From the NCBI RefSeq assembly GCF_900199205.1, contig NZ_OBMJ01000001.1:2235001-2299000 (forward strand): a stretch of DNA of 64,000 nucleotides, written 5' to 3'. The translations under genes were made by a program, and so were the position numbers. The stretch is from Streptomyces sp. 1331.2 (GTDB taxonomy: Bacteria; Actinomycetota; Actinomycetes; Streptomycetales; Streptomycetaceae). Within the stretch, counting starts at the first letter, position 1, and every line of letters starts with the position of its first letter. This document shows positions 16,661 through 24,875 of this stretch, piece by piece. Below the pieces are notes generated by a model. That model was not told the DNA's origin, did not search any database, and worked only from the letters and a program-made list of their open reading frames with translations.

Positions 16661-17848
16661 TCAGCCGCGCACTTCGAGCAGCGGCACGAACTGCTCGACC
16701 GGGGTCATCGAGCCGTGCAGCCCGATCATCGCGGACTCGCCGGGCTCGTTGCGGGAGGCGACGATCGCGATGTCGTCGCGCGCCGCGGCCACCACGTCGC
16801 CGATCCGGCCGTACACCCGCTCGTCCACGGCCGGGCCGAACCAGCCCGCCGCGATCGCCTGGTCCCTGCTCGCGACCCACATCCGGTCGCCCAGCACCTC
16901 GCTCCAGACCGCGTGCACGTCGGCGGCGGCCCCCGGCACCGCGTACACGTGCCGGGCCCGGCCCTCGCCGCCCAGCAGGGCCACGCCGGCGCCCAGCTCC
17001 CAGTCCTCGTCGAAGTCGATCCGGTCCTCCGGCGCGATGTCGATCATGCCGTGGTCGGCCGTCACGTACATCGCCGAGCGCGGCGGCAGCTGCTCGGCCA
17101 GCCGGCGGGCCAGCCGGTCCACCGCGTCCAGCGTCATCCGCCACTCGTCGGAGTCCACCCCGAAGCGGTGGCCCGCGCCGTCCAGCTCGCTGACGTACGT
17201 GTACACCAGCGCCCGGTCGTGCTCGGCCAGCCAGGAGGCCGCCAGGTCCATCCGTTCCTCGCCGGTGGTGCGGCCGAGGAAGGTGCCGCCGGACAGCGCC
17301 ACCCTGGTCAGCGGGGTCTGGGCGAACAGCGGGGAGGAGACCTGCGCGGTCGCCACCCCGGCCTGGTGCGTCCGCTCGAAGACCGTCGGGTACGGCTGCC
17401 AGGCGTGCGGCTCGGTCGGCGGCTGCCAGCGCAGCTGGTTCATCAGGTAGCCCGCCCCCGGCACCGCCACCGTGTACCCGGCCAGCCCGTGCAGGCCCGG
17501 CGGCGTCCCGGTGCCGACCGAGGCCAGCGAGGTCGCCGTGGTGGACGGGAAGCCCGCGGTCAGCGGACGGCCGCTGCCGCCCAGCGAACTCCCGGCCAGC
17601 GAGGACAGGAACGGCGCGTACTCGGGGTGACGCAGCAGCAGCTCCCAGCCGAGGCCGTCGACCAGGAACACCACCACCCGGTCCGCCGGGGCGATCGGCA
17701 GCGTCGCGGTGAACCCGGGGACGCCGAGGCCCGCCGCCACCGAGGGCAGCAGGTCGCACAGCGAGCCGCTTCCGTACGGGGGTGCGGGGGCCGTGGCCGG
17801 GTCAAGGATCTCGAAGGCGTCGTAGCCGTCGGCAGGTGCGAAGGACAT
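16661..17848 (-). CDS. Alkaline phosphatase superfamily nucleotide pyrophosphatase/phosphodiesterase
   Basis: A 395-residue metal-dependent hydrolase of the NPP/alkaline phosphatase fold. Visible are the first metal Asp in VVFLVDGLGW, the nucleophile Thr in FPSTTATS, the SELDGAGHRFG metal site, and VTADHGMIDI with Asp/His ligands. There is no signal peptide, so it acts in the cytoplasm. It lies directly upstream of tdk and 32 nt downstream of DUF5998, which hints at nucleotide or phosphodiester turnover, but the substrate is unknown. Confidence 0.85.
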   Translation of the reverse strand: MSFAPADGYDAFEILDPATAPAPPYGSGSLCDLLPSVAAGLGVPGFTATLPIAPADRVVVFLVDGLGWELLLRHPEYAPFLSSLAGSSLGGSGRPLTAGFPSTTATSLASVGTGTPPGLHGLAGYTVAVPGAGYLMNQLRWQPPTEPHAWQPYPTVFERTHQAGVATAQVSSPLFAQTPLTRVALSGGTFLGRTTGEERMDLAASWLAEHDRALVYTYVSELDGAGHRFGVDSDEWRMTLDAVDRLARRLAEQLPPRSAMYVTADHGMIDIAPEDRIDFDEDWELGAGVALLGGEGRARHVYAVPGAAADVHAVWSEVLGDRMWVASRDQAIAAGWFGPAVDERVYGRIGDVVAAARDDIAIVASRNEPGESAMIGLHGSMTPVEQFVPLLEVRG

Positions 17849-17880
17849 GGAACCGGATTCGTAGCGTTCGGTGGCGGCGA

Positions 17881-18480
17881 TCAGACCCGAGGGCCGTTGT
17901 CGATCGTCGCGTCGGACAGCGCCCGGGCGAACACCAGCGCCTGGGCCACCGTCTCCGGGCCGTCACCGGCCTCACTCACCCGCAGCGAGAGGTCGTCGGC
18001 CGTCGCCGAGCCGGTGTAGCCGTGATCCGCCTCGCAGTTCGGGTCCGAGCAGCCGGCCGGCTCCAGGTCCAGGCGCTGTACCGCGCCCCAGCCGATCGTC
18101 AGCACCACCTCGCGCGGCAGCGTCCCGGGCGTGTACGTCTCCGGGTTCGCCACCATCCGGCTCACCACGACCGAGCCGATCCGGTCCAGCCGGACGCTCT
18201 CCGTCGAGGTCGTCGCGTACGGCACCGCCGGGCTGCCCTCGGCGCCCGACTGCTCGTCGGTGTGGCTCACCACGAACCGGGTCGGGGTCAGCACCAGCAC
18301 GGTCACGTGCCGGCGGACCTCGTTGGCGTCGAAGGTCGTCTCCTGGTGCACCAGGTAGGAGCTGATCGGCTCCGGGCCCACCGCGGACTCGACCGCCTCG
18401 GACACCAGGGCCGGGTAGTAGCCGCTGCGCTCGATCGCCGAGCGCAGGTCCTGAGTGGTGGTGGTACCGGTCTTCGCCAT
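17881..18480 (-). CDS. DUF5998 family protein
   Basis: A 199-residue actinobacterial protein of unknown function. It has an N-terminal helix pair (TTTTQDLRSAIERSGYYPAL), a beta-rich middle (VLVLTPTRFVVSHTDE), and a small cysteine site CSDPNCEADHGY that might bind a metal. I start at ATG 18480 behind a GGAGAT. It heads the leftward group with the phosphodiesterase and tdk, 32 nt before the next gene. Confidence 0.78.
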   Translation of the reverse strand: MAKTGTTTTQDLRSAIERSGYYPALVSEAVESAVGPEPISSYLVHQETTFDANEVRRHVTVLVLTPTRFVVSHTDEQSGAEGSPAVPYATTSTESVRLDRIGSVVVSRMVANPETYTPGTLPREVVLTIGWGAVQRLDLEPAGCSDPNCEADHGYTGSATADDLSLRVSEAGDGPETVAQALVFARALSDATIDNGPRV

Positions 18481-18542
18481 ATCTCCATCCTGGCATGGTC
18501 CGCCGACGAAGCGGGCGGCGCGGCGCCAAGCTTCGGACAACA

Positions 18543-18559
18543 GCGCCCGGGCAGGGCGC
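18543..18559 (-). terminator. Short hairpin after the GNAT/acyl-CoA synthetase gene
   Basis: GCGCCC-GGGCA-GGGCGC is a 6-bp stem with a 5-nt loop, 13 nt after the stop. It is weak compared with the other terminators, so read-through to DUF5998 is possible. Confidence 0.45.
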
Positions 18560-18571
18560 AACCAAGGAAGG

Positions 18572-21388
18572 TTACAGCGTGCTCATGGCGCGCGGGCCCA
18601 GATCGCTGCGGACGGGCAGTGGCGCGACCCGCACCCGCGCCCCCAGGATCGCCAGCCCGTGCGGGGCCACGACCACGGGTTCGAGGTCCACCGAGGCGAT
18701 CTCCGGGACGTCGTCCACCAACTGCGACACCCTGAGCAGCAGCTCCTCCAGTGCGCCGGTGTCCACCGCCTCGGCGCCGCGCCAGCCGAACAGCAGCGGC
18801 GCCGCCCGTACCTCCCGGATCAGCCCGGCCACGTCCTGGTCGGTGGCCGGCACCAGGCGGTGCGCCGTGTCGCCCAGCAGTTCGGCCGGCGCGCCGGCCA
18901 GGCCGAAGGACAGGATCGCGCCGACCGCCGGGTCCACCGTGGCGCCGATCACGGTGTCCACGCCGCGCGGCGCCAGCCGCTGCACCACCAGCTCGGCCTG
19001 TGCGGCGCCGCCGAGCAGGGCGTCCAGCTCGCGGTGGGCGCGGCGCAGGCCCTCCTCGCCGGTCAGGTCCAGCCGGACGCTGCCCAGGTCGGGGCGGTGG
19101 CGCAGGTGCGGGGCGGTCGCCTTCAGGGCCACCGGGTAACCGAGCGAGGCCGCCGCGGCGACGGCCGTCGCCTCGTCCGGGGCCGGCAGCGTCGGCGAGA
19201 CGTCCACGCCGTAGCGGGCCAGCAGCTCGCGGGCCTCGGCGTCGGACAGGGTGATCCGGGCGCCGCCGGGCTGGGTGCGCGCGGCTGTAGCGGTCCGGGT
19301 GCTCAGCGCCGCCGCCACCAGGGTGCGGGCGCCGGGCTCGTCGATCCGGTCCAGCTCCGGGACGCGCGCCGTCTCCTCCGCCTCGGCCGTCCGGCGGCGC
19401 CACTGCGCGTAGTGCACGGCGTGGGCGAGGGCGTGCACGGCCCGCTCGGGCGCCGGGTACGCCGGGATGCCGCCGGGGCGCAGCCGGGTGGGCAGGTCGG
19501 TCAGCGCCAGGTGGGCGAGCACCAGCGGTTTGCCCAACTCCTTGGCGCGCTCGCCGGCTTCGAGCAGGGCGGCGGCGATCTCCGGGTCGTCCGAGCCCAT
19601 CGCGGGGTCGTCCTCACCGGTCAGCCGGCCGCCCATGAAGGCGTGCGCGGAGGTGCCGATCGGCGGGATGGCGACGGCGATCACCGCGTCCACGGCCGGG
19701 TCGGCCAGGGCGACGTCGAGTGCGATCCGGAAGTTCTCGCCGGTCGCGGCGGTGGTCAGGTCGACGGGCGTGCGCGGCCGCAGGCCCGCGCTCAGCAGGG
19801 CGTCGTAGGTGAGCAGGCCCAGCGAGTCCGAGTTGCCGACCACCGCGACCCGGTCCCCCGGCGGCAGCGGCTGCAGGGCCAGCAGCTCGCCGGTGTCGTA
19901 CAGCTCGGTGATCGTCGCGACCCTGATCACGCCCGCCTGCTCGAACAGCGCGTCCACCGTGGCGTCGCGCAGGCCGGTGGCGGTGGCCGGGACGGCGTGT
20001 CCGGGCGGCAGGCTGCCGGTGTGGCGGGCGCCCTTGACCACCACGATCGGCTTGACGGCGGCCAGGCGGCGGGCGATCCGGGTGAACTTGCGCGGGTTTC
20101 CGAAGGACTCCAGGTAGAGCAGCACCACCCCGGTGGCCTCGTCCTCCGCCCAGTACTGCAGGAAGTCGTTGCCGGAGACGTCGGAGCGGTTGCCCACCGA
20201 GGCGAAGGAGGAGACGCCGAGGCCGCGCCGGTGGGCGGCCTCCAGCAGGGCCACCCCGATCGCGCCGGACTGGCAGAAGATCCCGAAGGCGCCGCGGCCG
20301 GGCAGGCGCGGGGCGAGCGAGGCGTTCAGCGGGTACTCGGGGTCGGTGTTGATCAGGCCGAAGGCGTTCGGGCCGATCACCCGCATCCCCGCCGCGCGGG
20401 CCTGGCGGACCAGCGCGCGCTGGCGGTCCCGGCCCTCCGGCCCGGTCTCCGCGTAGCCGGCGGTGACCACCACCAAGCCCCGCACGCCGTGGGCGCCGCA
20501 CTCGGCGACGGCGGCCGGGACGGCGCTCTCGGGGACGGCGATCACCGCGAGGTCCACCGGCCCGGGAATGTCCAGAATCGAACGGTGCACCGGGACGCCG
20601 TCCAGCTCGGTGCCGGGCGGGGCGTTGCGGTTCACCGCGTGGACGGGGCGCTCGGCCGGGGCGCTGCCCAGCAGGTCGCGCAGGATCGCCCGGCCGACGG
20701 TCTGCGGGTTGCGGGAGACCCCGAGCACCGCGACCGAGCGCGGGGTGAGCAGCCGCTGGACCGAGCGGGCCTCGGCGCGGTGCTCGCGGGCGCGCATCAC
20801 GGCCAGCGAGCGCTCGGTCTGTTCGAGGTCGAACTCCAGGTGCACCACGCCGTCGGCGAAGCTGCGGTGCTGGGTGTAGCCGGCGTCGGTGAAGACCTTC
20901 ACCATCTTCCGGTTCTCCGGCAGCACCTCCGCCTGGAAGCGGCGGATGCCGCGCTCCTGCGCCACCGCGGCGATGTGCTCCAGCAGGGCGGAGGCCACGC
21001 CGCGGCCCTGGTGGGCGTCCTGCACCAGGAAGGCCACCTCGGCGTCCGTCCCGGTGTCGGAGGGGCGGCCCTCGGCGTCGATCCGGTCGTACCGGACGGT
21101 GGCGATGAAGCGGTCCCGGACGACCACCGCCAGGCCGACCCGGTTCACGAAGTCGTGGTGGGTGAAGCGGCGGACGTCCTTGTCGGAGAGCCGCGGGTAG
21201 GGGGCGAAGAAGCGGAAGTACTTGGACTGGTCCGAGACCTGCTCGTAGAACTCCACGAGGCGCCCGGCGTCGGCGGGCGTGATCGGCCGGATCCGGGCCG
21301 TACCGCCGTCGCGCAGCAGGATGTCCGCTTCCCAGTGCTGCGGATAGTCCGGTTGCTGCTCGGGGGTCGCTGCCGCGGAGTCGTCCAC
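18572..21388 (-). CDS. GNAT / ADP-forming acyl-CoA synthetase fusion (Pat-like lysine acyltransferase)
   Basis: A 938-residue protein with a GNAT acetyltransferase domain first (about 20-190, acetyl-CoA loop HQGRGVASAL). It is followed by a CoA-binding Rossmann domain (RSVAVLGVSRNPQTVGRAI, about 225-320), a ligase-CoA domain (about 360-520) with a shortened ARHTGSL segment, and an ATP-grasp domain (about 690-930, with GYPVALKATAPHLRHR). Pat of Salmonella has the reverse order. The reversed order matches SlPatA of S. lividans, which acetylates acyl-CoA synthetases; I know this from the literature. The likely role is cAMP- or metabolite-independent protein acetylation. It is divergent from ptsH across 226 bp. 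Confidence 0.87.
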   Translation of the reverse strand: MDDSAAATPEQQPDYPQHWEADILLRDGGTARIRPITPADAGRLVEFYEQVSDQSKYFRFFAPYPRLSDKDVRRFTHHDFVNRVGLAVVVRDRFIATVRYDRIDAEGRPSDTGTDAEVAFLVQDAHQGRGVASALLEHIAAVAQERGIRRFQAEVLPENRKMVKVFTDAGYTQHRSFADGVVHLEFDLEQTERSLAVMRAREHRAEARSVQRLLTPRSVAVLGVSRNPQTVGRAILRDLLGSAPAERPVHAVNRNAPPGTELDGVPVHRSILDIPGPVDLAVIAVPESAVPAAVAECGAHGVRGLVVVTAGYAETGPEGRDRQRALVRQARAAGMRVIGPNAFGLINTDPEYPLNASLAPRLPGRGAFGIFCQSGAIGVALLEAAHRRGLGVSSFASVGNRSDVSGNDFLQYWAEDEATGVVLLYLESFGNPRKFTRIARRLAAVKPIVVVKGARHTGSLPPGHAVPATATGLRDATVDALFEQAGVIRVATITELYDTGELLALQPLPPGDRVAVVGNSDSLGLLTYDALLSAGLRPRTPVDLTTAATGENFRIALDVALADPAVDAVIAVAIPPIGTSAHAFMGGRLTGEDDPAMGSDDPEIAAALLEAGERAKELGKPLVLAHLALTDLPTRLRPGGIPAYPAPERAVHALAHAVHYAQWRRRTAEAEETARVPELDRIDEPGARTLVAAALSTRTATAARTQPGGARITLSDAEARELLARYGVDVSPTLPAPDEATAVAAAASLGYPVALKATAPHLRHRPDLGSVRLDLTGEEGLRRAHRELDALLGGAAQAELVVQRLAPRGVDTVIGATVDPAVGAILSFGLAGAPAELLGDTAHRLVPATDQDVAGLIREVRAAPLLFGWRGAEAVDTGALEELLLRVSQLVDDVPEIASVDLEPVVVAPHGLAILGARVRVAPLPVRSDLGPRAMSTL

Positions 21389-21537
21389 GTTCGTCAGGTT
21401 ATCCGGCGGTGGGCCGAATGGCGCCTGACCTGTGCCCGCGGCAGGCTGGACGGGGCCGGCGGCCGGGGTTTATGCCCCGAAAAGAAACAATCACAAGTCC
21501 TGAACGCGGCGGCTCGCGGGGGCTGTCTGCGTGCAAC

Positions 21538-21553
21538 ACTGGTCTAGACAACA
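21538..21553. promoter_or_regulatory. DasR operator (dre) upstream of ptsH
   Basis: ACTGGTCTAGACAACA matches the DasR consensus ACTGGTCTAGACCACT at 14 of 16 positions, including the central TGGTCTAGAC. It lies 61 bp before the ptsH ATG. DasR, the GlcNAc-responsive GntR repressor, is known to control the PTS genes in Streptomyces. Confidence 0.88.
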
Positions 21554-21614
21554 CGGTCGTTTCCCCCGCTCCCCGAGCACGGCCGTGACCAGCTTCACCG
21601 GAAAGGCACGTCTC

Positions 21615-21896
21615 ATGGCCGAGCGCCGCGTCACCATCGGTTGGGCCGAGGGCCTGCACGCCCGTCCCGCCTCCGTCTTCGTCCGGGCCGTCACGGCCAC
21701 CGGCGTGCCGATCACCATCGCCAAGCCGGGCGGCAACCCGGTCAACGCCGCCTCCATGCTCGGCCTCCTCGCCCTGGGCGCCCAGGGCGGCGACGAGGTC
21801 ATCCTCGCCTCCGACGCCCCCGACGCCGACCAGGCCCTCGACCGCCTCGCCAAGCTCGTCTCCGAAGGCCTCGACGAGCTCCCCGCCGCGGCCTGA
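21615..21896 (+). CDS. ptsH: Phosphocarrier protein HPr
   Basis: Carries phosphate from enzyme I to sugar-specific EIIA proteins. 93 residues with the active His15 in GLHARPASVF. A Ser is present in the second helix region (NAASMLGLLAL), the place of the Ser46 site of Firmicutes, but no HPr kinase is seen here. Start ATG at 21615 with AAAGG about 8 nt before; the frame is open upstream through the operator and is not coding there. Regulated by DasR through the upstream dre site, so linked to N-acetylglucosamine/chitin use. Followed by a very strong terminator. Confidence 0.95.
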   Translation: MAERRVTIGWAEGLHARPASVFVRAVTATGVPITIAKPGGNPVNAASMLGLLALGAQGGDEVILASDAPDADQALDRLAKLVSEGLDELPAAA

Positions 21897-21922
21897 GACC
21901 ACGCAAGGCTCACGAAGCGCCT

Positions 21923-21959
21923 GATCGGGGTGCCACCGGATTCCGGTGGCACCCCGATC
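21923..21959. terminator. Bidirectional terminator ptsH / rtcB
   Basis: Two 18-nt arms (21923-21940 and 21942-21959), identical as inverted repeats, meet with one central base; in RNA a 16-bp stem with a GATTC loop results. It lies 26 nt after the ptsH stop and 8 nt from the rtcB stop. Confidence 0.92.
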
Positions 21960-21967
21960 TGCTGTGG

Positions 21968-23161
21968 TCAGCCCTTGACGCAGACGACCTGCTTGAGGTG
22001 CGCGACCACCTCGACGAGGTCCTTCTGCTGCTCGATGACCTTCTCGATGTTCTTGTAGGCGCCCGGGATCTCGTCCACCACGCCGCTGTCCTTGCGGCAC
22101 TCCACGCCCGCCGTCTGCTCGGCGAGGTCCCGCGTGGTGAACCGCTTCTTCGCGGCGTTGCGGCTCATCTTGCGGCCGGCGCCGTGCGAGGCGGAGTTGA
22201 ACGCCGCCTCGTTGCCCAGGCCGCGGACGATGTAGGAGCCCGTCCCCATGGAGCCGGGGATGATCCCGAGGTCGCCGGAGCCGGCCCGGATCGCGCCCTT
22301 GCGCGTCACCAGCAGGTCGACGCCCTCGTACCGCTCCTCCGCCACGTAGTTGTGGTGGCAGCTGATCACCTCGTCGAAGGTGACCTCCGCCTTGGTGAAC
22401 TCGTTCCGGACGACGTCCTGGAAGAGCGCCATCATGACCGCGCGGTTGTGCTTGGCGTACTCCTGCGCCCAGAAGAGGTCCTGGCGGTAGGCGGCCATCT
22501 CCGGGGTCTTCGCCAGGAAGACCGCGAGGTCCTGGTCGATCAGGCCCTGGTTGTGCGACAACGACCGGGCCACGCCCATGTGGTGCTCGGCCAGCTCCTT
22601 GCCGATGTTGCGGGACCCGGAGTGCAGCATCAGCCACACCGCGCCGGTCGTATCGACGCACAGCTCGATGAAATGATTTCCTCCGCCGAGCGTGGCCATC
22701 TGCTGCATCGCCCGCTCGCGGCGCCACTTGACGTCCTCCGCGATGCCGTCGAAGCGCTGCCAGAAGTCGTCCCAGCCCGCCGCGCGGAAGCCGGGCAGCT
22801 TGCTCGGATCGACCGGGTCGGTGTGCAGGCCGCGGCCGACCGGGATGGTCTGCTCGATCTTGTTGCGCAGGCCGGACAGGTCGTCCGGGAGGTCGTCGGC
22901 GGTGAGCGAGGTCTTCACCGCGCTCATCCCGCAGCCGATGTCGACGCCGACCGCCGCCGGGCAGACGGCGTCCTTCATCGCGATGACGGAGCCGACCGTC
23001 GCGCCCTTGCCCAGGTGGACGTCGGGCATCACGGCGAGGCCGCGCAGCCAGGGCAGCGAGCTGATGTTGCGCAGCTGCTGCATCGCCGCGCCCTCGACCG
23101 TCGCCGGGTCGGTCCACATCCGGATCGGGACCCGGACGCCGGGGACTTCGGTGTACGTCAT
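21968..23161 (-). CDS. rtcB: RNA-splicing ligase RtcB
   Basis: GTP-dependent ligase joining 3'-phosphate or 2',3'-cyclic-phosphate RNA ends to 5'-OH ends, used in repair of cleaved tRNA or rRNA. 397 residues, the short bacterial form. Metal-binding and catalytic motifs are complete: AVGVDIGCGM, GGGNHFIEL, MLHSGSRNIG, and SHGAGR with the guanylylated His. The ATG at 23161 follows GGAGG at 10 nt. That SD lies in a possible hairpin (CGACC / GGTCG), and a short Arg-rich ORF with its own strong SD precedes the gene by 97 nt. No rtcA or archease gene is adjacent. Confidence 0.94.
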   Translation of the reverse strand: MTYTEVPGVRVPIRMWTDPATVEGAAMQQLRNISSLPWLRGLAVMPDVHLGKGATVGSVIAMKDAVCPAAVGVDIGCGMSAVKTSLTADDLPDDLSGLRNKIEQTIPVGRGLHTDPVDPSKLPGFRAAGWDDFWQRFDGIAEDVKWRRERAMQQMATLGGGNHFIELCVDTTGAVWLMLHSGSRNIGKELAEHHMGVARSLSHNQGLIDQDLAVFLAKTPEMAAYRQDLFWAQEYAKHNRAVMMALFQDVVRNEFTKAEVTFDEVISCHHNYVAEERYEGVDLLVTRKGAIRAGSGDLGIIPGSMGTGSYIVRGLGNEAAFNSASHGAGRKMSRNAAKKRFTTRDLAEQTAGVECRKDSGVVDEIPGAYKNIEKVIEQQKDLVEVVAHLKQVVCVKG

Positions 23162-23258
23162 GGGTGAACGACCTCCAGGGGTCGGTGAGTTCAGCGGAAG
23201 GAATGCCGCGCGTAAGAGAATCCCGGTGCGGCTCGGGGAAGTTCAGGGGTGGGCGCGC

Positions 23259-23330
23259 TCAGGCAGCCGACGCGACGCAGGGGAGATACGGCCTTGGGGA
23301 GCGTCGTCGTATCGTTCGCTCGACCCGCAT
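23259..23330 (-). CDS. Possible 23-aa leader peptide of rtcB
   Basis: ATG at 23330 with AAAGGAGG 8 nt upstream, a better ribosome site than most genes here. It opens a 23-codon ORF ending TGA at 23259. The core RTIRRRSPRPY has six Arg in the first 13 residues. Codons are very unlike the neighbours: three CGA, one ATA, one AGG, one TAT. Its codons 5-7 region (GAACGA) is complementary to TCGTTC just after the rtcB SD. It may be a regulatory leader in which ribosome stalling on Arg codons affects rtcB translation; the alternative is an untranslated chance ORF. Confidence 0.45.
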   Translation of the reverse strand: MRVERTIRRRSPRPYLPCVASAA

Positions 23331-23430
23331 GGTGACCGCCTCCTTTCCCGTTCGTCGCAGTTCGCACGTGGTGTGCGTCGGGGAACATCTATCCACGGAA
23401 CCGGCCGGGCCCGCAATGGATTTAAAACGC

Positions 23431-23468
23431 GTCCGGCCCGGCGGAGCGGGTGCTCCACCGGGCCGGAC
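23431..23468 (-). terminator. Terminator after the M16 protease pair
   Basis: GTCCGGCCCGG (23431-23441) pairs with CCGGGCCGGAC (23458-23468). An inner GGAGC-GGGT-GCTCC makes a nearly continuous 16-bp stem with a tetraloop, followed on the minus strand by GCGTTTTAAAT. It lies 19 nt after the peptidase stop. Confidence 0.88.
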
Positions 23469-23486
23469 GACAACGGCAGCCGGACG

Positions 23487-24875
23487 TCAGCTGACGACGG
23501 TGACCTCGCCGATGCCGAGCGCCCGCACGTCGTCGGCGATCGCGGCGGCGTCGCCGACCAGGACGGTGACCAGGCGGTCCGGCGGGAAGGCCGCCACGAC
23601 GGCCTCGGTGGCAGCCGCGGTGGGCAGTTCGGCGAGCTGCCGGTAGACCTCGGCCTGGTAGTCGTCCGCCAGGTACTGCTCGACCTGGTCGGCCAGGGTG
23701 CCGGCGACCGAGCCCGCGGTCTCGTACTTCAGCGGGGCGACGCCGACCAGGAACTGCACGGCCTCGTCGCGCTCCGCGTCGGTGAGGCCCTCGGCGGCGA
23801 GGGTGCGCAGGATGGTCCAGGTGTCGGCGAGTGCCGGCGCGGTGGAGGCGGTGTCCACGGAACCGCTGATGGCGAGCAGCGAGCGGCCGCTGCCGTCGGC
23901 GGCGGAGCGCAGCGGCTGGGCGAAGGAGCGGACGCCGTAGGTGTAGCCCTTCTCCTCGCGCAGGACGCGGTCCAGGCGGGAGGTGAGGGTGCCGCCCAGG
24001 CAGTAGGTGCCGAGGGTCTGGGCGGCCCAGACCGGGTCGTGGCGGTCGGGGCCGATCCGGCCGATGAGCAGCTGGGTCTGGACGGAGCCGGGGCGGTCAA
24101 CGATGACGACCCGGCCGTGGTCGTCGCCGGCGACCGGGGCGTGCCGGGAGGGCTCGGCGGCCGGGCCGCTCCAGGTGCCGAGGGTGCTCTCCAGGAGGGC
24201 GGGCAGGTCGACGCCGGTGAGGTCGCCGACGACCACGACGGTGCTGGTCGCGGGGTGCACGTGGGCGTCGTAGAAGGCCTTGACGGCGGTGCGGTCGATC
24301 GACTTGACGGTGTCGGCGGTGCCGGCGCGGGGCCGGGAGAGCCGGTCGGCGGCGTCGAAGAGCTCGGCGTAGAGGGCCTTGGCGGCGCGCCGGGCGGGGT
24401 TGGCCTGCTCGTGGACGATCTCGTCCAGGCGGTTGGCGACCAGGCGCTCGATCTCGGCCTCGGGGAGCGCGGGGGCGCGCAGGGCGTCGGCGAGCAGGGA
24501 GAGGCCGCGCTGGAGTCGGGAGGCCGGGACCTCCAGGGAGACCCGGATGCACGGGTGGTCGGCGTGGGCGTCCAGGGTGGCGCCGGCGCGCTCCAGCTCG
24601 CCGGCGAACTCCTCCGCGCTGAGGGTGTCGGTGCCCTCGTTGAGTGCGCGGGCGAGGATCGCGGCGACGCCGTCCAGGCCCTCGGGCTCGGCGGCGAGCG
24701 GGGCGTCGAGGAGGACCTCGACGGCGACGAGCTGCTGGCCGGGCCGGTGGCAGTGCAGGACGGTGATGCCGTTGCCGAGGGCGGCGCGCTCGGGGGCGGG
24801 GAAGGCCCAGGGGCTGGGGGTGCCCGGCTGCGGCTGGGGGTGGAAGGTCATGGCGGGGACGTAGTCGGTGCTCAT
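23487..24875 (-). CDS. M16 family peptidase-like subunit, lacking the zinc motif
   Basis: A 462-residue insulinase/pitrilysin-family protein without the HxxEH zinc motif: the corresponding helix reads ILARALNEGTDTLSAEEF. It keeps the C-terminal substrate-binding signature LREEKGYTYGVRSF with the conserved Arg and Tyr. This is the arrangement of the inactive partner in two-subunit M16B proteases (like mitochondrial MPP or Sphingomonas SPH2681/2682). It overlaps the active-subunit gene upstream by ATGA, so equal amounts of both are expected. Probably cytoplasmic; no signal peptide. Confidence 0.87.
   Translation of the reverse strand: MSTDYVPAMTFHPQPQPGTPSPWAFPAPERAALGNGITVLHCHRPGQQLVAVEVLLDAPLAAEPEGLDGVAAILARALNEGTDTLSAEEFAGELERAGATLDAHADHPCIRVSLEVPASRLQRGLSLLADALRAPALPEAEIERLVANRLDEIVHEQANPARRAAKALYAELFDAADRLSRPRAGTADTVKSIDRTAVKAFYDAHVHPATSTVVVVGDLTGVDLPALLESTLGTWSGPAAEPSRHAPVAGDDHGRVVIVDRPGSVQTQLLIGRIGPDRHDPVWAAQTLGTYCLGGTLTSRLDRVLREEKGYTYGVRSFAQPLRSAADGSGRSLLAISGSVDTASTAPALADTWTILRTLAAEGLTDAERDEAVQFLVGVAPLKYETAGSVAGTLADQVEQYLADDYQAEVYRQLAELPTAAATEAVVAAFPPDRLVTVLVGDAAAIADDVRALGIGEVTVVS

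Noticed and set aside
23191..23388. 65-codon minus-strand frame upstream of rtcB in another register
   Set aside because: No ribosome site at its start; it overlaps the better-supported 23-codon ORF in a different frame.
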